From Sulfuricurvum sp. PC08-66 (lineage in GTDB: Bacteria; Campylobacterota; Campylobacteria; Campylobacterales; Sulfurimonadaceae): a stretch of DNA of 64,000 nucleotides. Below the pieces are notes generated by a model. The model was given only the letters and a program-made list of their open reading frames with translations. It was not told where the DNA came from and searched no databases. Shown here in pieces: positions 61,445-64,000 of the stretch. A program made the position numbers and the translations under genes. The stretch spans positions 62,001-126,000 of the forward strand of contig JQIT01000002.1 of NCBI GenBank assembly GCA_000830255.1, given 5' to 3'. Within the stretch, counting starts at the first letter, position 1, and each line of letters starts with the position of its first letter.

Positions 61445-61831
61445 TCATCTACCTTCTCCCAAACTCGATCTATCACTCTCTAGTTCTCGTTGCAACATCT
61501 CATACTCCCTCTTTTTGCGCGCAATAAAGGCTTCTGTAATCGCTATTTTTTCTCTAATGCCTTGTGCCGTGAGCAAATAGCGATAATTTTTTTTCGATTC
61601 GCTGGTGACAAAGTTTTCGACCTTCACCAAACCCTTGTCGATAAGGGCTTTGAGGATATAGTTAACCTTGCCTACACTGTAGCCAAGCTCTTGTGCAAGG
61701 CTCTTTTGCGTCGTGTGGCGATTAAGTGCCGTAAGCAACTGTAGCGTCTCTTCTGTCTCTAATTTCACTTCAAAATACTCTTTTCTTATATTCAATCGTT
61801 GAATATTACTTGTAACAAGCTTTTGTGCCAC
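61445..61831 (-). CDS. EPS-associated MarR-family winged-helix regulator
   Basis: A 128-residue winged-helix protein: TTQKSLAQELGYSVGKVNYILKALIDKGLVK (helix-turn-helix near residues 40–70), a basic KKNYRYLLT wing, then a coiled-coil tail IAITEAFIARKKREYEMLQREL. The set matches the MarR_EPS group, usually found beside exopolysaccharide/O-antigen loci. It is the first gene of the 39.6-kb minus-strand run and may regulate it. GTG at 61831 gives 128 residues; a GTG at codon 23 (AGAG upstream) would give about 106 and fit the family equally well. Confidence 0.82.
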   Translation of the reverse strand: MAQKLVTSNIQRLNIRKEYFEVKLETEETLQLLTALNRHTTQKSLAQELGYSVGKVNYILKALIDKGLVKVENFVTSESKKNYRYLLTAQGIREKIAITEAFIARKKREYEMLQRELESDRSSLGEGR

Positions 61832-61843
61832 TAAAAGTCTGTC

Positions 61844-61872
61844 TTGACAACTGTTAGGCTTTGTTATAAAAT
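61844..61872 (+). promoter_or_regulatory. Sigma-70-type promoter for rho
   Basis: A perfect -35 TTGACA (61844–61849) and TAAAAT (61867–61872, alternative register TATAAA 61865–61870) with 17-base spacing. It points at rho and leaves a leader of about 85 bases. It lies just outside the start of the divergent MarR-type gene. Confidence 0.65.
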
Positions 61873-61963
61873 TGCGGCGATTTTCATCTGACAGTAAACA
61901 CTTCGTTTACCCACCCATCTTCCCAAAAGCACCATCTTCCGCTTTTCAACTAATCGAGGCACA

Positions 61964-63277
61964 ATGAGCGATACCGCTAAAAAATCGAACAAAAAACAGA
62001 CACACCAGCCCGTAGAGGGTCATACCATCGAGACATTACGTCCCCTCACCCTCGATCAGCTCGTCGAACTAGCCATCGAGCTAGAGATCGAAAACCCTAA
62101 CGAGCTTAAACGCCAAGATATTATTTTTGAAATTTTGAAATCGCAAGTAGCCCAAGGGGGATTTATCCTCTTCACAGGGATTTTGGAAATCATGCCTGAT
62201 GCCTATGGGTTCTTGCGCGCAGTAGAGACCGATTTTTCCGATTCGGTTCACGATGCCTATGTCTCTAGTACGCAAATTCGCAAATTTGCCCTACGTAATG
62301 GCGACATCGTCACAGGGCAAGTGCGCCCACCCAAAGAGCAAGAGCGCTACTACGCCCTGCTCAAAGTCGAAGCTATCAACTACCTACCCGCAGCAGAGAG
62401 CAAAAACCGTCCGCTTTTTGACAACCTCACCCCTGTCTATCCTACGCAACACCTCAAATTTGAGTACAGCGAAAGCCGTCTCACTGGGCGTATGATGGAC
62501 CTCTTCACCCCTATGGGCAAGGGTCAACGTGCGCTTATCGTCGCCCCTCCACGCAGTGGTAAAACAGAGCTGATGAAAGAGCTAGCCCACGGCATCAGCA
62601 AAAATCACCCTGAAGTAGAACTCATCGTACTCTTGGTCGATGAGCGTCCTGAAGAGGTGACCGACATGGAGCGCAGTGTCAACGGTGAGGTCTACAGCTC
62701 TACCTTCGACCAACCTGCCAAAAACCACACCAAAGTAGCAGAACTGGTCATCGAAAAAGCCAAACGTCGCGTCGAAATTGGCAAAGACGTCGTCATCTTG
62801 CTCGACTCCATCACGAGACTAGCTCGCGCCTACAATACTGTCACTCCTAGCAGTGGCAAAGTCCTCTCTGGTGGTGTCGATGCCAATGCACTGCATCGCC
62901 CCAAACGCTTTTTCGGTGCAGCACGTAACATCGAAAACGGCGGCAGTCTCACCATCATCGCCACCGCACTTATCGATACAGGTAGCCGTATGGACGAAGT
63001 CATCTTCGAAGAGTTCAAAGGTACAGGTAACAGTGAAATCGTCCTTAGCCGCAAAATCGCTGATCGACGCATCTATCCAGCTATCGATATCATGAAATCA
63101 GGCACACGTAAAGAGGAACTACTCATTGGTCCTGAGACATTGCAAAAAGTATTTGTCCTACGCAACGCCCTACACAAAATCGATGACGAGGTCGAGAGCC
63201 TACGCTTCATCTACAGCAAAATGCTCAAAACCAAAGACAACGAAGAATTCTTGAGCATCATGAACGAAGGTAGTTGA
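61964..63277 (+). CDS. rho: Transcription termination factor Rho
   Basis: Hexameric RNA-dependent ATPase that ends untranslated transcripts. The 437-residue protein has the N-terminal helix-bundle domain ([16 protein letters not shown]), the RNA-binding cold-shock-like domain ([13 protein letters not shown], residues 73–85), the Walker A loop APPRSGKT (194–201), Walker [17 protein letters not shown] and the R-loop segment [21 protein letters not shown] lies 4 bases before the ATG. It is divergent from the glycan cluster and is followed by murI 7 bases after its stop. Confidence 0.97.
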   Translation: MSDTAKKSNKKQTHQPVEGHTIETLRPLTLDQLVELAIELEIENPNELKRQDIIFEILKSQVAQGGFILFTGILEIMPDAYGFLRAVETDFSDSVHDAYVSSTQIRKFALRNGDIVTGQVRPPKEQERYYALLKVEAINYLPAAESKNRPLFDNLTPVYPTQHLKFEYSESRLTGRMMDLFTPMGKGQRALIVAPPRSGKTELMKELAHGISKNHPEVELIVLLVDERPEEVTDMERSVNGEVYSSTFDQPAKNHTKVAELVIEKAKRRVEIGKDVVILLDSITRLARAYNTVTPSSGKVLSGGVDANALHRPKRFFGAARNIENGGSLTIIATALIDTGSRMDEVIFEEFKGTGNSEIVLSRKIADRRIYPAIDIMKSGTRKEELLIGPETLQKVFVLRNALHKIDDEVESLRFIYSKMLKTKDNEEFLSIMNEGS

Positions 63278-63284
63278 ATTAACA

Positions 63285-64000
63285 ATGCGCAAAATTGGCG
63301 TTTTTGACAGCGGAATCGGTGGACTCACCGTGATGAAAAGCCTCCTCGAGCACAAGCTCTTTGAGGAGATTATCTATTATGGTGATACCGCACGCGTACC
63401 CTATGGTGTCAAAGATGCCAACACCATCATCCGCTACGCCCTTGAAGCGGTAGAGTTTTTCAAAAATTTCGACATTGATTTGCTCGTGGTAGCCTGCAAT
63501 ACCGTCAGTGCCTACGCCCTTGAAGCGATGCAAGAGAGTGCCCCTTTTGATGTCGTGGGCGTGGTAGAACCAGGTATTTTGGCACTTCAAAAGAGCCAAA
63601 CCAACCTCGATGACCCTATTCTCATCCTAGGTACCAAGGCTACAGTAGCTTCCAAAGCCTACGAGAAACGCTTGCACGCCTTGGGCTACACGCGCACTAC
63701 TGCGCTTGCCACAGGACTCTTCGTCCCCATCGTCGAGGATCAGCTCACCGACACACCCATCCTCACGAGCACCATCGAGCACTATTTTCAAGGTCTCACG
63801 CCCCCTGCCTCTATCATCCTAGGGTGCACCCATTTTCCGCTCATCACCCAACCCATCAGCGCCTATTTTGACCACCAAGCACGCCTCATTCACTCTGGTG
63901 ATGCGATTGTCGAGTATTTAGAGCAGACCTATACCTTCTCTCGACGCTTCGAGGTAACACAGATGAAATTTTTTGCCAGCGAAAATCCTGACTCACTCAA
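63285..64000 (+). CDS. murI: MurI, glutamate racemase (3' part beyond window)
   Basis: Makes D-glutamate for peptidoglycan. From ATG at 63285 the frame is open for 238 codons to the right edge, and family length is about 250–270 residues, so only the tail is missing. Motifs: GVFDSGIGGLTV with Asp8, YGDTARVPYG, catalytic Cys71 in VACNT and Cys181 in GCTHFPL. It probably shares the rho transcript (7-base gap). Confidence 0.95.
   Translation, partial: MRKIGVFDSGIGGLTVMKSLLEHKLFEEIIYYGDTARVPYGVKDANTIIRYALEAVEFFKNFDIDLLVVACNTVSAYALEAMQESAPFDVVGVVEPGILALQKSQTNLDDPILILGTKATVASKAYEKRLHALGYTRTTALATGLFVPIVEDQLTDTPILTSTIEHYFQGLTPPASIILGCTHFPLITQPISAYFDHQARLIHSGDAIVEYLEQTYTFSRRFEVTQMKFFASENPDSL

Noticed and set aside
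61832-61963. JUMPstart/ops (RfaH) element upstream of the glycan cluster
   Set aside because: No GGCGGTAGC-like core is seen on either strand of the intergenic region.
1-64000. tRNA, rRNA, CRISPR array, IS element or prophage
   Set aside because: No cloverleaf with a conserved T-loop, no regular repeat-spacer array, and no transposase, integrase or phage gene was recognised while reading both strands; short RNAs could still be missed.

Overview
The window looks like a chromosomal segment of a free-living, respiring Campylobacterota (epsilonproteobacterium) of the Sulfurimonas/Sulfuricurvum/Sulfurovum kind. Supporting signs are the epsilon-style waaC–htrB and waaF blocks, a PglB/STT3 oligosaccharyltransferase beside gmhA/gmhB, an EPS-type MarR regulator, cbb3-oxidase assembly genes (ccoI, ccoS) and two small c-type cytochromes. 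No rRNA, tRNA, CRISPR, phage or IS element was recognised. The genus is inference.

Layout. 1–2104 (minus): a PDC-sensor membrane protein, hisH and a hisA truncated by the left edge. 2213–7315 (plus): LPS core operon waaC, htrB/lpxL, a glycosidase-like protein, an O-antigen ligase-type protein and waaF. 7266–10456 (minus): a second ligase-type protein, a small exported protein and hldE. 10609–11387 (plus): two cytochromes c. 11371–17244 (minus): a close-packed run pglB–gmhA–gmhB–ccoI–ccoS. 17289–18891 (minus): an exported ATP-dependent DNA ligase and galU. 19056–21134: comEA, a VanZ-like protein, a PAP2 phosphatase and a Uma2-family protein. 21333–22241 (plus): a polyprenyl-phosphate sugar transferase.

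From 61831 down to 22236, about 39.6 kb, every gene reads on the minus strand, usually with 1–23 base overlaps. It starts with the MarR_EPS regulator and holds 4 glycosyltransferases, a WecA-like initiating transferase, a PglF-type 4,6-dehydratase, rmlACDB, galE, manC–gmm–gmd–fcl/colC–colD (GDP-6-deoxy or 3,6-dideoxyhexose), and rfbF–rfbG. Next come a ThDP enzyme, an acetaldehyde dehydrogenase, a 4-hydroxy-2-oxovalerate aldolase and an SDR. A HepT/MntA toxin–antitoxin pair follows, then another SDR and rfbH, and finally two parallel glycosyltransferase/flippase modules and a Wzy-like polymerase. Rho and murI (cut by the right edge) follow on the plus strand.

The most interesting proposal is that rfbF/G/H with the ThDP enzyme and the aldolase/aldehyde-dehydrogenase pair form a route to a ten-carbon, C4-branched 3,6-dideoxy sugar. 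The route resembles yersiniose synthesis, but with a four-carbon donor made in situ. A colD-type dehydrase in the same run suggests a second, GDP-linked 3,6-dideoxyhexose. Base composition is mosaic: the glycosyltransferase/flippase blocks (about 22.2–31.6 kb and 58–61.4 kb) are very A+T rich, while sugar-nucleotide genes and flanking housekeeping genes are much more balanced. This points to assembly by lateral exchange.
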